A DNA stretch of 64,000 nucleotides from Actinoalloteichus fjordicus (lineage in GTDB: Bacteria; Actinomycetota; Actinomycetes; Mycobacteriales; Pseudonocardiaceae). The notes under the pieces were generated by a model, which did no database searches, was not told the origin of the DNA, and worked only from the letters and a program-made list of their open reading frames with translations. This document shows positions 38,045 to 46,867 of the stretch, piece by piece; position 1 is the first letter of the stretch; each line of letters begins with the position of its first letter. The DNA is taken from contig NZ_CP016076.1 in assembly GCF_001941625.1 (NCBI RefSeq), positions 3,162,001 to 3,226,000 on the forward strand, written 5' to 3'. The translations under genes were made by a program, and so were the position numbers.

Positions 38045-38368
38045 GTGGGTTACCTGCTGTTGTCCTTCGCCATCGTGACCGAGGTGACGGCGACGATCTC
38101 GTTGCGACTGTCCGAGGGGTTCACCAGACTGATCCCGTCGATCATCACCGTGGTCGGCTATGCCACCGCGTTCTTCCTGCTCTCGAGGACCCTGATCCAC
38201 GGGGTTCCGCTCGGGATCGCCTACGGGATCTGGGCGGGCGCCGGGGTCGCCCTGGTCGCGGTGATCGGCGCGGTCTTCCTCGGTGACGGGATGACCTGGG
38301 TGCAGAGCCTGGGGATCGTGGCGATCATCGGGGGAGTCCTCGCCTTGGAGCTGGGGGCCGCCCATTGA
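38045..38368 (+). CDS. Small multidrug resistance (SMR) family efflux protein
   Basis: 107 residues with four membrane helices, the typical SMR length. The essential membrane Glu of helix 1 is present in FAIVTEVTATISLR. Helix 3 has YGIWAGAGVALVAVIGAVFL and helix 4 ends ALELGAAH. It works as an antiparallel dimer exchanging cations or guanidinium compounds for protons. GTG 38045 is preceded by CAGGAGCGTC. Confidence 0.94.
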   Translation: MGYLLLSFAIVTEVTATISLRLSEGFTRLIPSIITVVGYATAFFLLSRTLIHGVPLGIAYGIWAGAGVALVAVIGAVFLGDGMTWVQSLGIVAIIGGVLALELGAAH

Positions 38369-38511
38369 TCGCCGCCGACCCGGCCTGGCGCCCGACGGCC
38401 GTCGCGCCGGTGGGCTTTCGCACGTGGTGAACCTCCGAGGTCCTCAGGCGGTCGCGGCGGGCCGGTGTCGGCCCGGCCTGCCGCGGACTGCGCTGTCTGC
38501 CCGGAGCGCCG

Positions 38512-38631
38512 GGCCGTCTCGCAGTCGTCGGGGCCGACACCGCCGCTGAGTAGCAGCAGGCGCACGACGTCGTCGTGGCAGGAGCCCGGCCTGGCCGTGT
38601 CGAGTTGCCCTGCGAGCAGCCGGGACGGTCT
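38512..38631 (-). pseudogene. Fragment of a DUF218 (SanA-like) gene
   Basis: The minus strand reads RPSRLLAGQLDTA, then CHDDVVRLLLLSGGVGPDDC. This corresponds to RPSRLLAGRLDVA and YHEGVVRVLLLSGSVGPGDY of the intact gene at 35490. Only ~40 codons remain, with no start or stop of its own. It abuts a short duplication of the PAC2 gene end. The rest of 38369-38681 is featureless. Confidence 0.7.
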
Positions 38632-38699
38632 CAGACGGAGCCGCCTGCTCAGCCGGCCCGCCCGCTCGGCCGACCCGCCGCTCAGACGGAGCCGCCTGC
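38630..38699. repeat. 19-bp direct repeat spanning the PAC2 gene stop
   Basis: CTCAGACGGAGCCGCCTGC occurs at 38630-38648 and again at 38681-38699, 51 bases apart. The second copy includes the stop and last codons of the PAC2 gene; the first lies at the edge of the DUF218 fragment. Confidence 0.85.
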
Positions 38700-39587
38700 C
38701 TTGCCGCCGGAGCCCCAGCCGCCACGGTGTCGTCGCCGCAGATAGCGCTCGAACTCGGCGGCGATGGCGTCGCCGTTGGCCTCGGTGAGGGTGATCTCGT
38801 CCCCGCGCTCTTCGAGGGCGCGTACGTAGTTGGCGACGTCCTCGTCCTCGTCGGCCATCTCCGAGACGGTCTGCTCCCATTCCTCGGTCTGCTCGGGGAG
38901 GCTGCCGACCGGAACCTCGATGTCGAGGACGTCCTCTACGCGGCGAAGCAGGGCCAGTGTCGTCTTGGGCGCGGGTGCCTGCGAGACGTAGTGCGGCACC
39001 GCGGCCCAGAAGGAGACGGCGGGAATGCCTGCCTGCACGCAGTAGTCGTGGAACACCGCAAGGATGCCCGAAGCGCCTTCGTATCGAGAGCGTTCGAGGT
39101 TGAAACGCGTCGCGGCCTCGCTGTCATAGGCGCTGCCGGTGATCGGCACCGGCCGGGTGTGCGCGGTGTCGGCGAGAAGGGAGCCGAGGGTGATGACGGT
39201 CGTGACGCCGAGCTTCTCGATCTCCTGGACGAGGCGGGCGCAGAACGATCGCCAGCGCATGTTCGGCTCGATACCGTGGAGCAGAACGACGTCACGGGCT
39301 GCACCCGGAGGACGGCAGACAGTCATCCTCGTCGTAGGCCACTCAACTCGTCGGGTGACACCGTCCACCAGGTGGATGGTGGGTCGAGTCACCGTGAAGT
39401 CGTAGTAGTCATCGGGATCGAGCTCGAACAGGGGGGTGGCATCCCAGGCGAGTTGTAGGTGCTCGATAGCGGTACTAGCCGCGTCACCAGCGTCGTTCCA
39501 ACCCTCGAACGCGGCCACGAGTACCGGATCGGTCAGGGTCGGCGGCGTCGCCTCAGCCTCGTCAGCGCTCAATTCCGGGTCGGTCAC
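38682..39587 (-). CDS. PAC2 family protein (proteasome assembly chaperone 2-like)
   Basis: 301 residues of the PAC2 family found in actinobacteria with Pup-proteasomes: VLVAAFEGWNDAGDAASTAI at the start, then VTTVITLGSLLADTAHTRPV and YEGASGILAVFHDYCVQAG. Likely a homotrimeric chaperone-like fold; function is not firmly established. The C-terminal tail is Gly/Arg-rich. It starts at GTG 39587, divergent from metH with only 50 bases between them, as in Mycobacterium (Rv2125/metH). Confidence 0.92.
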   Translation of the reverse strand: MTDPELSADEAEATPPTLTDPVLVAAFEGWNDAGDAASTAIEHLQLAWDATPLFELDPDDYYDFTVTRPTIHLVDGVTRRVEWPTTRMTVCRPPGAARDVVLLHGIEPNMRWRSFCARLVQEIEKLGVTTVITLGSLLADTAHTRPVPITGSAYDSEAATRFNLERSRYEGASGILAVFHDYCVQAGIPAVSFWAAVPHYVSQAPAPKTTLALLRRVEDVLDIEVPVGSLPEQTEEWEQTVSEMADEDEDVANYVRALEERGDEITLTEANGDAIAAEFERYLRRRHRGGWGSGGKAGGSV

Positions 39588-39637
39588 CGCTCAAGACTAC
39601 GACCCTGGCCCTAGGCTGAAGACCGTAGGCTGGGCGC

Positions 39638-42600
39638 ATGTCGGATCGTGTCACGTCGCCGTTTCTGGACGCCCTCTCCGCCCGGGTCCTGGTTGCCGAC
39701 GGGGCCATGGGGACGATGCTGCAGTCCTGGCCGCTCACACTGGATGATTTCGCGGGGCTGGAAGGCTGTAACGAAATCCTCAATGTCACTCGGCCGGATG
39801 TCGTTCGCGCGGTGCACCGAGGATATCTTGAGGCCGGTGCCGATGCAGTCGAGACCAATACCTTCGGGGCAAACCTCGCCAATCTGGCTGATTACGACAT
39901 TGCCGACCGTATTCGAGAACTGGCGCATACCGGTGCGGCCCTGGCGCGGGGGGCGGCCGACGAGTTCAGTTCGGCGGAGAAGCCGAGGTTCGTGCTCGGC
40001 TCGGTCGGTCCGGGGACCAAACTGCCCACGCTCGGGCACGTCACCTACGCGACGCTGCGCGACTCCTATGCCGAACAGACACGGGGGCTGCTCTCCGGCG
40101 GCTCCGACGCCATCCTGATCGAGACCTGTCAGGACCTGCTGCAGACCAAGGCGGCCGTGCTCGGGGCGCGGCGGGCCATGCTCGACGAGGGCATCACCGT
40201 CCCGGTGATCGCCCAGGTCACCGTGGAGACCACCGGGACCATGCTGCTCGGCAGCGAGATCACCGCCGCCCTGGTCGCACTCGAACCGCTGGGGATCGAC
40301 CTGATCGGCCTGAACTGTGCCACCGGTCCGGCCGAGATGAGCGAGCACCTCCGCCAGCTGTCCCAGTACGCCAGGATTCCGCTGTCGGTGATGCCCAACG
40401 CGGGACTCCCGCAGCTCGGTCCCGACGGCGCCGAGTATCCGCTGGGCCCGGAGGAGCTGGCCCAGGCCCTCGCGGGCTTCGTGACGGAGTTCGGGGTCGG
40501 CTTCGTCGGCGGCTGCTGCGGCACGACCGGCGCGCACATCTCGGCGGTCGTGGACGCCGTCGCCGGGCTCACCCCTGCGCCGCGCAGGCCTCGCCCCGAA
40601 CCGGGGGTGGCCTCGCTCTACCAGGCGGTGCCCTTCCGGCAGGACGCCAGCGTCCTGATGATCGCCGAGCGCACCAACGCCAACGGTTCGAAGGCCTTCC
40701 GGGAGGCGATGCTCGACGGCCGCTTCGACGACTGCGTCGAGATCGGCCGCGCGCAGACCAGGGAGGGCGCTCACCTGCTCGATCTCTGTGTCGACTACGT
40801 CGGCCGCGACGGAGCGGCCGACATGAGCGAACTCGCGGGCAGGCTCGCCACCGCGTCCACGCTGCCGGTCATGCTCGACTCCACCGAGCCGGAGGTGCTG
40901 CGCGCGGGGCTGGAACGCCTCGGCGGGCGCTGCGTCGTCAACTCGGTGAACTACGAGGACGGCACGGGGCCGACCTCCCGCTTCCACCGGACCATGGAGC
41001 TGGTCTCCGAACACGGCTCCGCTGTCGTGGTCATGTGCATCGACGAGGAGGGACAGGCCCGCACCGCCGAGGGGAAGGTGCGGATCGCCACCCGGATCCT
41101 CGACGACCTGACCACGAACTGGGGAATGCGCACCGAGGACGTGATCGTCGACTGCCTCACCTTCCCGATCTCCACCGGTCAGGAGGAGGTCCGGCGCGAC
41201 GGCGTGGAGACCATCGAGGCCATCCGCGAACTCAAGCGTCTGCATCCTGCGGTGCAGACCACGCTCGGCATCTCCAACATCTCCTTCGGACTGAACGCCG
41301 CCGCGAGGCAGGTGCTCAACTCGGTGTTCCTGCACGAGTGTGTGGAGGCCGGGTTGGACACCGCCATCGTTCACGCGTCGAAGATCCTCCCGATGGCACG
41401 GATTCCCGACGAGCACCGGGAGGTCGCGCTCGACCTGGTCTACGACCGCAGGCGGGAGGACTACGACCCGTTGCAGCGGCTCATGGAGCTCTTCGAGGGG
41501 GCCACCGCGTCCTCCGCGCGGGCCTCCAGGGCCGAGGAGCTGGCCGCTCTGCCGTTGTTCGACCGGCTGCAGCGGCGCATCGTCGACGGCGAGCGCAAGG
41601 GATTGGAGGCCGACCTGGAGGCGGCCCTCGTCGAGCGCCCCGCGTTGGCGATCATCAACGACACGCTGCTCTCCGGGATGAAGACCGTCGGCGAGCTGTT
41701 CGGCTCCGGCCAGATGCAGCTGCCGTTCGTGCTCCAGTCCGCCGAGGTGATGAAGACCGCCGTCGCCCACCTCGAACCGCACATGGAGAAGAGCGACTCC
41801 GACGGCAAGGGCCGCATCGTGCTCGCCACCGTCAAGGGCGACGTGCACGACATCGGCAAGAACCTGGTGGACATCATCCTGTCCAACAACGGGTACCAGG
41901 TCGTGAACCTGGGCATCAAGCAGCCGATCAACGCCATCCTCGACGCCGCCGAGGAGCACCGGGTGGACGTCATCGGCATGTCCGGCCTGCTGGTGAAGTC
42001 GACGGTGATCATGAAGGAGAACCTTCAGGAGATGAACACCAGGGGAGTGGGCGAACGCTGGCCGGTGCTGCTGGGCGGCGCCGCACTGACCCGCTCCTAC
42101 GTGGAGAACGACCTCTCCGAGGTCTACTCCGGACACGTCAGCTACGCCAGGGACGCCTTCGAGGGCCTGCGGCTGATGGACCGGATCATGACCAGGAAGC
42201 GGGGCGGCCTGGTGATCGCCGACCCCGAGGAGGAGGCCAGGATCGCCGAGCGTCGCGCCCGACACGAGCGGTCCCGGCGGATCGCCGAGGAGCGCAAGGC
42301 CAAGGCCGCCGCCGTCGACGCCGAGGTGGTGCAGCCCGCGCGATCCGAGATCGCCACGGACGTCCCGGTGCCGACACCGCCGTTCTGGGGCAGCCGGGTG
42401 GTCAAGGGAATCCCGCTGGCGGGCTATGCGGCGATGCTGGACGAGCGGGCCACCTTCCTCGGCCAGTGGGGGCTGCGCGGCGTCAAGGGCGGCGGCGGGC
42501 CCAGCTACGAGGAGCTGGTGGAGACCGAGGGCCGTCCTCGGCTGCGGGAATGGCTGGACCGGCTGTCCACCGAGGGCATCCTCGCCCACGCGGCGGTGGT

Positions 42601-43201
42601 CTACGGCTACTTCCCGTGCGTCGCCGACGGCGACTCGGTCGTCGTGCTCACCGAGCCGAGGCCGGACGCGGCGGAGCGCTTCCGCTTCACCTTCCCCCGC
42701 CAGGCCAAGGATCGACGGCTCTGTCTGGCGGACTACTTCCGCCCGAGGGACCTGGCGATCCAGGAGGGCGTGGTGGACGTCCTGCCGCTGACCCTGGTGA
42801 CCATGGGCCAGCCGATCGCCGACTTCGCCAACGAGCTGTTCGCCACCGATTCCTACCGGGACTACCTGGAGGTGCACGGCCTGGGCGTCCAGCTCACCGA
42901 GGCACTGGCCGAGTACTGGCATCGGCGCGTCCGGGAGGAGCTGCACTGGTCCTCCGGCGGCTCGCTCGCCGACGAGGACCCGGCCGAGGTCGAGGAGTAC
43001 TTCCGCCTCGCCTACCGTGGGGCTCGGTTCTCCCTCGGCTACGGGGCCTGCCCCGACCTGGAGGACCGCGCGAAGATCGTGGAACTGCTCGACGCGGAGC
43101 GGATCGGCGTGAAGCTGTCGGAGGAGTTCCAGCTGCACCCGGAGCAGTCCACCGACGCGATCGTCACCCACCACCCCGAGGCCGGTTACTTCAACACCTG
43201 A
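39638..43201 (+). CDS. metH: Cobalamin-dependent methionine synthase (MetH)
   Basis: 1187 residues with all four modules. The homocysteine domain has zinc Cys in GLNCATGP and GGCCGTTG. The pterin domain contains MIAERTNANGSK and NSVNYEDGTG. The B12 domain has the cobalt-ligand motif DVHDIGKN and SGLLVKST. The C-terminal activation domain has FSLGYGACPDLEDRAKI for reactivation with AdoMet. It methylates homocysteine from methyltetrahydrofolate. No cobalamin riboswitch is seen in the 50-base gap to the PAC2 gene. The first ~100 codons contain many A/T-ending codons, unlike the rest. Confidence 0.98.
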   Translation: MSDRVTSPFLDALSARVLVADGAMGTMLQSWPLTLDDFAGLEGCNEILNVTRPDVVRAVHRGYLEAGADAVETNTFGANLANLADYDIADRIRELAHTGAALARGAADEFSSAEKPRFVLGSVGPGTKLPTLGHVTYATLRDSYAEQTRGLLSGGSDAILIETCQDLLQTKAAVLGARRAMLDEGITVPVIAQVTVETTGTMLLGSEITAALVALEPLGIDLIGLNCATGPAEMSEHLRQLSQYARIPLSVMPNAGLPQLGPDGAEYPLGPEELAQALAGFVTEFGVGFVGGCCGTTGAHISAVVDAVAGLTPAPRRPRPEPGVASLYQAVPFRQDASVLMIAERTNANGSKAFREAMLDGRFDDCVEIGRAQTREGAHLLDLCVDYVGRDGAADMSELAGRLATASTLPVMLDSTEPEVLRAGLERLGGRCVVNSVNYEDGTGPTSRFHRTMELVSEHGSAVVVMCIDEEGQARTAEGKVRIATRILDDLTTNWGMRTEDVIVDCLTFPISTGQEEVRRDGVETIEAIRELKRLHPAVQTTLGISNISFGLNAAARQVLNSVFLHECVEAGLDTAIVHASKILPMARIPDEHREVALDLVYDRRREDYDPLQRLMELFEGATASSARASRAEELAALPLFDRLQRRIVDGERKGLEADLEAALVERPALAIINDTLLSGMKTVGELFGSGQMQLPFVLQSAEVMKTAVAHLEPHMEKSDSDGKGRIVLATVKGDVHDIGKNLVDIILSNNGYQVVNLGIKQPINAILDAAEEHRVDVIGMSGLLVKSTVIMKENLQEMNTRGVGERWPVLLGGAALTRSYVENDLSEVYSGHVSYARDAFEGLRLMDRIMTRKRGGLVIADPEEEARIAERRARHERSRRIAEERKAKAAAVDAEVVQPARSEIATDVPVPTPPFWGSRVVKGIPLAGYAAMLDERATFLGQWGLRGVKGGGGPSYEELVETEGRPRLREWLDRLSTEGILAHAAVVYGYFPCVADGDSVVVLTEPRPDAAERFRFTFPRQAKDRRLCLADYFRPRDLAIQEGVVDVLPLTLVTMGQPIADFANELFATDSYRDYLEVHGLGVQLTEALAEYWHRRVREELHWSSGGSLADEDPAEVEEYFRLAYRGARFSLGYGACPDLEDRAKIVELLDAERIGVKLSEEFQLHPEQSTDAIVTHHPEAGYFNT

Positions 43202-43216
43202 TCCCGCCCGGCGCAC

Positions 43217-43257
43217 GGGGCCGAGGAGCCGCGAGGCGGTTTTCGATCCTCGGCCCC
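43217..43257 (+). terminator. Terminator of metH
   Basis: Eleven-bp stem GGGGCCGAGGA / TCCTCGGCCCC (43217-43227, 43247-43257), with a small inner CCGC/GCGG hairpin and TTTT in the loop, 16 bases after the metH stop. Confidence 0.75.
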
Positions 43258-43296
43258 TGCCGCCGTGTGCCGGTGATCGCGACCCGAGGAGCACAC

Positions 43297-44382
43297 GTGA
43301 CCCGACCGTCCCCGCAGGACGGCCGAGCCAGGCCCGCCACCGAATCCGACGAGCGTGCCGTCGCCGAATCCCCTGCCACCCCCGCCACTCCTGTCGAGCC
43401 CGGCGGATCGACCGTCGTGGACGCCGCTCGACTGCCGTCCGCAGACGTCTCCGGCGCCGCCGTCGAGGTCGTCGAGGTCGTCGAACTCCGCGTCGCCGAC
43501 GCAGCCGGTCCGGCTGATGCCGAAGAGGAGTACGGAGCGGCGGGGCGGCTCGCCGGTGGATCTGTTGTTGGGGAGTTCGCCGGTGGATCTGCTGGGGAGT
43601 TCGGCGCTGGAGCCCCGGGGGAGTTCGGCGTTGGATCCGTTGGGGAGTTCGCCGCTGGATCTCATGGGGAGTTCGCCGCTGGATCCGTTGGGGAGCTCGC
43701 CGCTGGATCTCCTGGGCGGCTCGCCGCCGTCTTCTGGGATATGGACGGCACCCTGCTCGACTCCGAGAAGCTCTGGGCGATCGCCCTGGAGCAGACCGCG
43801 GCCGAGCTGGGCGGCGTGATCAGTGCCGAGGCCAGAGCCGCGATGGTGGGCTCGAACATGAGCAACAGCATGGGAATCCTGCTCGGCGACCTCGGCCTGC
43901 CGGTGACGCCCGAGTCGGTCGCCTCGGCCGGGACCAGGGTCGCCGACCTCACCAGGGAGCTGTTCCGCACCGATCTGCTCTGGCGGCCCGGTGCGCAGGA
44001 AGCGCTGCACGCCGTCCACGACGCCGGCGTGCCGATGGCGCTGGTGACCTCCACGATCCGCTCGCTGGGCGAGGTCGCGCTCAAGACCGTCGGCTCCGAA
44101 CTGTTCGCCGCCGCGGTCTTCGGCGACGAGGTGCCGCACAACAAGCCGCACCCGGCCCCGTATCTCCAGGCCGCCGCCGCGCTCGGAGTGAATCCCGCCG
44201 ACGCCGTCGCCGTCGAGGACTCGCCGGTCGGTGTCGCCTCGGCGGTGGCGGCGGGGTGCACGGTGCTCGTCGTGCCCTGTGAGGTGCCCGTCGAGTCAGG
44301 GGAGCGCCGCGTGCTGCGGGAGTCGCTCGTCGGTGTCGATCCCGTCCTCCTCTCGGAGCTGCTGCCTGCCATGACGTCCTGA
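43297..44382 (+). CDS. HAD-family phosphatase with repeat-built N-terminal extension
   Basis: 361 residues. The C-terminal ~215 form a HAD hydrolase of the beta-phosphoglucomutase/Gph type: motif I FWDMDGTLLDSEKLW (Asp148, Asp150), motif II MALVTSTIRS, motif III Lys in HNKPHPAPYL, motif IV VAVEDSPVGVASA. The first ~145 residues are acidic and disordered. Residues 88-144 are seven copies of an 8-9-residue repeat of the form GSxGEFAA. Start GTG 43297 has GAGGAG upstream. It follows metH on the same strand. Confidence 0.9.
   Translation: MTRPSPQDGRARPATESDERAVAESPATPATPVEPGGSTVVDAARLPSADVSGAAVEVVEVVELRVADAAGPADAEEEYGAAGRLAGGSVVGEFAGGSAGEFGAGAPGEFGVGSVGEFAAGSHGEFAAGSVGELAAGSPGRLAAVFWDMDGTLLDSEKLWAIALEQTAAELGGVISAEARAAMVGSNMSNSMGILLGDLGLPVTPESVASAGTRVADLTRELFRTDLLWRPGAQEALHAVHDAGVPMALVTSTIRSLGEVALKTVGSELFAAAVFGDEVPHNKPHPAPYLQAAAALGVNPADAVAVEDSPVGVASAVAAGCTVLVVPCEVPVESGERRVLRESLVGVDPVLLSELLPAMTS
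43558..43728 (+). repeat. 24-bp tandem repeat within the HAD gene
   Basis: One 27-bp unit and six 24-bp units, typified by GGATCTCATGGGGAG then TTCGCCGCT, encode GS(V/A/H/P)GEFAA-type units. All indels are multiples of 3, so the frame is kept. Third positions are far richer in T than in surrounding coding DNA. Confidence 0.85.
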
Positions 44383-44748
44383 GTCGCCGACGTCGAGCGG
44401 TCCCCGGTCACGGCGTGAGCCGGTGGTCTCGCTGCCCCCGAATGCTCCGAAGGTCACCGGGCCAGGGGGCCTGCTGATCGAGGTCGCTGGGGAGACTCGG
44501 CCTGCCTGCGGCCGGGCGGCGGCAGGCAGGCAGGCAGGGCGGTGCAGAGAGTGGGCGGCAGCTGAGCGCGGCTGCGGGTGAGACTGCCGGGCGCTCGGCG
44601 TCGCCGACCACGCCATACCGACCCCGGCCGTTACCGATGCTGTCCCGCCGCCACTGCCGGGCCAGACTGCCGACCCGACCCCCCGACACCGACACCGACT
44701 ACCCGACACAGCCGCCCGGCGCGGAGCGGGGCCGGGGACCCGGCTCGA
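44383..44748. other. Convergent intergenic region with tetranucleotide repeat
   Basis: 366 bases between the stops of the HAD and luciferase-like genes. It contains the GGCA-repeat hairpin annotated at 44500 and short ACCGAC reiterations near 44686; no gene. Confidence 0.5.
44500..44531. terminator. Probable bidirectional terminator built from GGCA repeats
   Basis: GCCTGCCTGC (44500-44509) pairs with GCAGGCAGGC (44522-44531). The right arm belongs to a run GGCAGGCAGGCAGGCAGG (44521-44538), so the stem can slip in 4-base steps. It lies between convergent genes. Confidence 0.5.
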
Positions 44749-45555
44749 CTAGACCGCTGCCCGCACCGCTGCGGCGAACTCGTAGTCCTGTCGCCAGCCC
44801 GCCCCGGTCGGCGCGAGAACGACCCGCTCGGTGCCTGCGGCGGCGTACGCCGCGAGCTGGTCTGCGGCCTGCCTCGGATCGGTGCCCAGCACGGGAGCGA
44901 CGACCGCCGCGCGCGGGCTCGGCCGACCGTGCTCCTCGGCCAGCTCGGTCAGGGAGACGAGAGCCGAGGCCACCTGCTCCACGGACATTCCGATGGACAG
45001 CCAGCCGTCGCCGAACTCCGCCGCCCGACGCAGAGCCCGTCTCCCGTTGCCCGCGACCAGCACGGGCGGCAGGGTCGATCCCGGAGCCAGGGTCACCGCC
45101 GTCCCGTCGTCGAGGACGGTCGCCGCTCCGGTGATCAAGCCGGGCAGCACCCGCAGCGCCTCGTCGGTGCGCGCGCCCCTGTCCTGGAAGGACACCCCCG
45201 CCGCTCGCCAGCCGATGTCGCCGTGCTCGGGATTGCCGGTGCCCACGCCGAGCACGATGCGGTCGCCCGACAGCAGTTGCAGCGTGCTGACCTGCTTCGC
45301 CGCCCAGGCGGCGGGCCGGAGCGCGGGCAGCAGCACGCCGAAGCCGAGGGTGATCCGCTCGGTCACCGCCGCCGCGGTGGCCAGCACCACCGTGCTGTCC
45401 ATGATCGGAGCGCTCGCCACCAGGTGGTCGGTGGACCAGACCGAGTCGAGACCGGCCTCCTCGGCGAATCGTGCGCTCTCCCGGATCTCGACCGAGATCG
45501 GCTGCCCTGGGCGGGGCGACGAGGACGGAAGAAACACACCTGTCTCGATGGTCAT
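44749..45555 (-). CDS. LLM class (probably F420-dependent) oxidoreductase
   Basis: 268 residues of the luciferase-like family: GVFLPSSSPRPGQPISVEIR at the start, RFAEEAGLDSVWSTDHLV, and LSGDRIVLGVGTGNPEHGDI, with a C-terminal AAYAAAGTERVVLAPTGAG. The TIM barrel binds F420 or FMN; in actinomycetes this subgroup usually uses F420. Substrate unknown. ATG 45555 is chosen over upstream codons because homology begins there. It lies 112 bases downstream of the citrate synthase gene on the same strand. Confidence 0.87.
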   Translation of the reverse strand: MTIETGVFLPSSSPRPGQPISVEIRESARFAEEAGLDSVWSTDHLVASAPIMDSTVVLATAAAVTERITLGFGVLLPALRPAAWAAKQVSTLQLLSGDRIVLGVGTGNPEHGDIGWRAAGVSFQDRGARTDEALRVLPGLITGAATVLDDGTAVTLAPGSTLPPVLVAGNGRRALRRAAEFGDGWLSIGMSVEQVASALVSLTELAEEHGRPSPRAAVVAPVLGTDPRQAADQLAAYAAAGTERVVLAPTGAGWRQDYEFAAAVRAAV

Positions 45556-45667
45556 GTCGTGTGACAACAGCCGCACGCGTCGGCCTGTTCCCCCGGGCAT
45601 CGGGCCTGCGGCGATCGGTGGGCAGGCGCCGCAGGCCCACCCGGCGAGGCGTGCACCGGGGTCGTGA

Positions 45668-46825
45668 TCAGCGAGGCGGCAGCGGCTGCGGTGCGCTCGG
45701 GCCGACGTAGCGGGCGGCCGGGCGGATGATCCGGCCGCCCTCGGCCTGCTCCAGGATGTTGGCGGTCCAGCCGATCACCCTGCTGACGGCGAAGGTCGGG
45801 GTGAACAGCGAGCGCGGAATCCCGCACAACTCCATCACCACGCCCGCGTAGAACTCCACGTTGGCGTACAGCTCTCGTCCTGGTTTCACCTCTGCCAGGA
45901 TCTCGACGACCCGACGTTCCACCGTCGTAGCGAACTCCACCAACGGCCCGCCCAACTCGCGTGCCTTCTCCCGCAGCAGTACGGCCCTCGGGTCCTCGGT
46001 GCGATAGACGGGATGGCCGAAGCCCATGATGCGATCGCCCGCCAGCACCTTCGCGCGCACCCAGTCGTCGATGCGGTCGGGGGTGCCGATCTCGTCGACG
46101 GAGTCCAGCGCCCGGTCCGGGGCGCCGCCGTGCAGTGGCCCGGTGAACGCCCCGATCGCGGCGGTCACCGCCGACGCGACATCGGCTCCGGTCGAGGCCA
46201 CGACCCTGGCGGTGAAGGTGGAGGCGTTGAAGCCGTGGTCGATGGTCGCGATCAGATAGGTCTCCACGGCTCGGACGTGCGCGGGAGCGGGGTCGGAGAT
46301 CCCGAGCATCGCGAGCCAGTTCGCGGCGGTCGACAGCTCCGCGCGGGGCTCGATCGGCTCCAGACAGGCGCGGAGTCGGTACAACGCGGCGAGGATCGTC
46401 GGGGTCACCGCGCACACCAGCAGCGCGTCGGCCCGCCGTCGATCCGGGGCGGCGTCCCACAGCGCGGGCAGTCCATGGGCCGCGCCCAAGGCGGACAGGG
46501 CCGTCCGCAGGCCCGACATCGGATCGGCGGCGGCGCCGAGCGCCGCGATCGAGGGCAGCAGTGTGCGCAGCTGGTCGGGCAGCACTCGCAGCGGGGCGAT
46601 CTCCGCGACGAAGCTCGTCAGCTCCGCCGCACTGGGGAGACGTCCTTCAAGGAGCAGGAACCACGTCTCCTCGAAGGAGCAGGACGCGGCCAGGTCGATC
46701 GCCGAGTACTGCCGGTAGTGGTAGAAGCCCTCTCTCCCGCGAACGTCGCCGATCTCGGTCGTCGTGACGACGACGTCACGCAGACCCGGCGGAACCTCGA
46801 TCGATCCGTCCACCGTGACAGACAT
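45668..46825 (-). CDS. Citrate synthase family protein (citrate/2-methylcitrate synthase-like)
   Basis: 385 residues. It condenses oxaloacetate with acetyl- or propionyl-CoA if active. Catalytic blocks: His232 in FTGPLHGGAPD, His271 in GFGHPVYRTEDPR, and NVEFYAG, where the usual catalytic Asp of NVDFY is Glu324. The C-terminal Arg block is FAVSRVIGWTANILEQ. GGAGGTGCACC precedes the ATG. It diverges from a second citrate-synthase-like gene fused to an HTH domain, with a shared 91-base promoter region. Confidence 0.93.
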   Translation of the reverse strand: MSVTVDGSIEVPPGLRDVVVTTTEIGDVRGREGFYHYRQYSAIDLAASCSFEETWFLLLEGRLPSAAELTSFVAEIAPLRVLPDQLRTLLPSIAALGAAADPMSGLRTALSALGAAHGLPALWDAAPDRRRADALLVCAVTPTILAALYRLRACLEPIEPRAELSTAANWLAMLGISDPAPAHVRAVETYLIATIDHGFNASTFTARVVASTGADVASAVTAAIGAFTGPLHGGAPDRALDSVDEIGTPDRIDDWVRAKVLAGDRIMGFGHPVYRTEDPRAVLLREKARELGGPLVEFATTVERRVVEILAEVKPGRELYANVEFYAGVVMELCGIPRSLFTPTFAVSRVIGWTANILEQAEGGRIIRPAARYVGPSAPQPLPPR

Positions 46826-46867
46826 GGTGCACCTCCTTGATTGCCTGCACTGTCGACTTTGCGGTCA

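Noticed and set aside
39588-39637. Cobalamin riboswitch for metH
   Set aside because: The gap to the divergent PAC2 gene is 50 bases, too short for a B12 riboswitch, and no B12-box-like sequence is present.
39611-43294. A 1227-codon open frame antisense to metH
   Set aside because: Mirror of high-GC third positions in metH; composition is His/Gln/Arg-rich with no domain. The metH strand has complete catalytic motifs.
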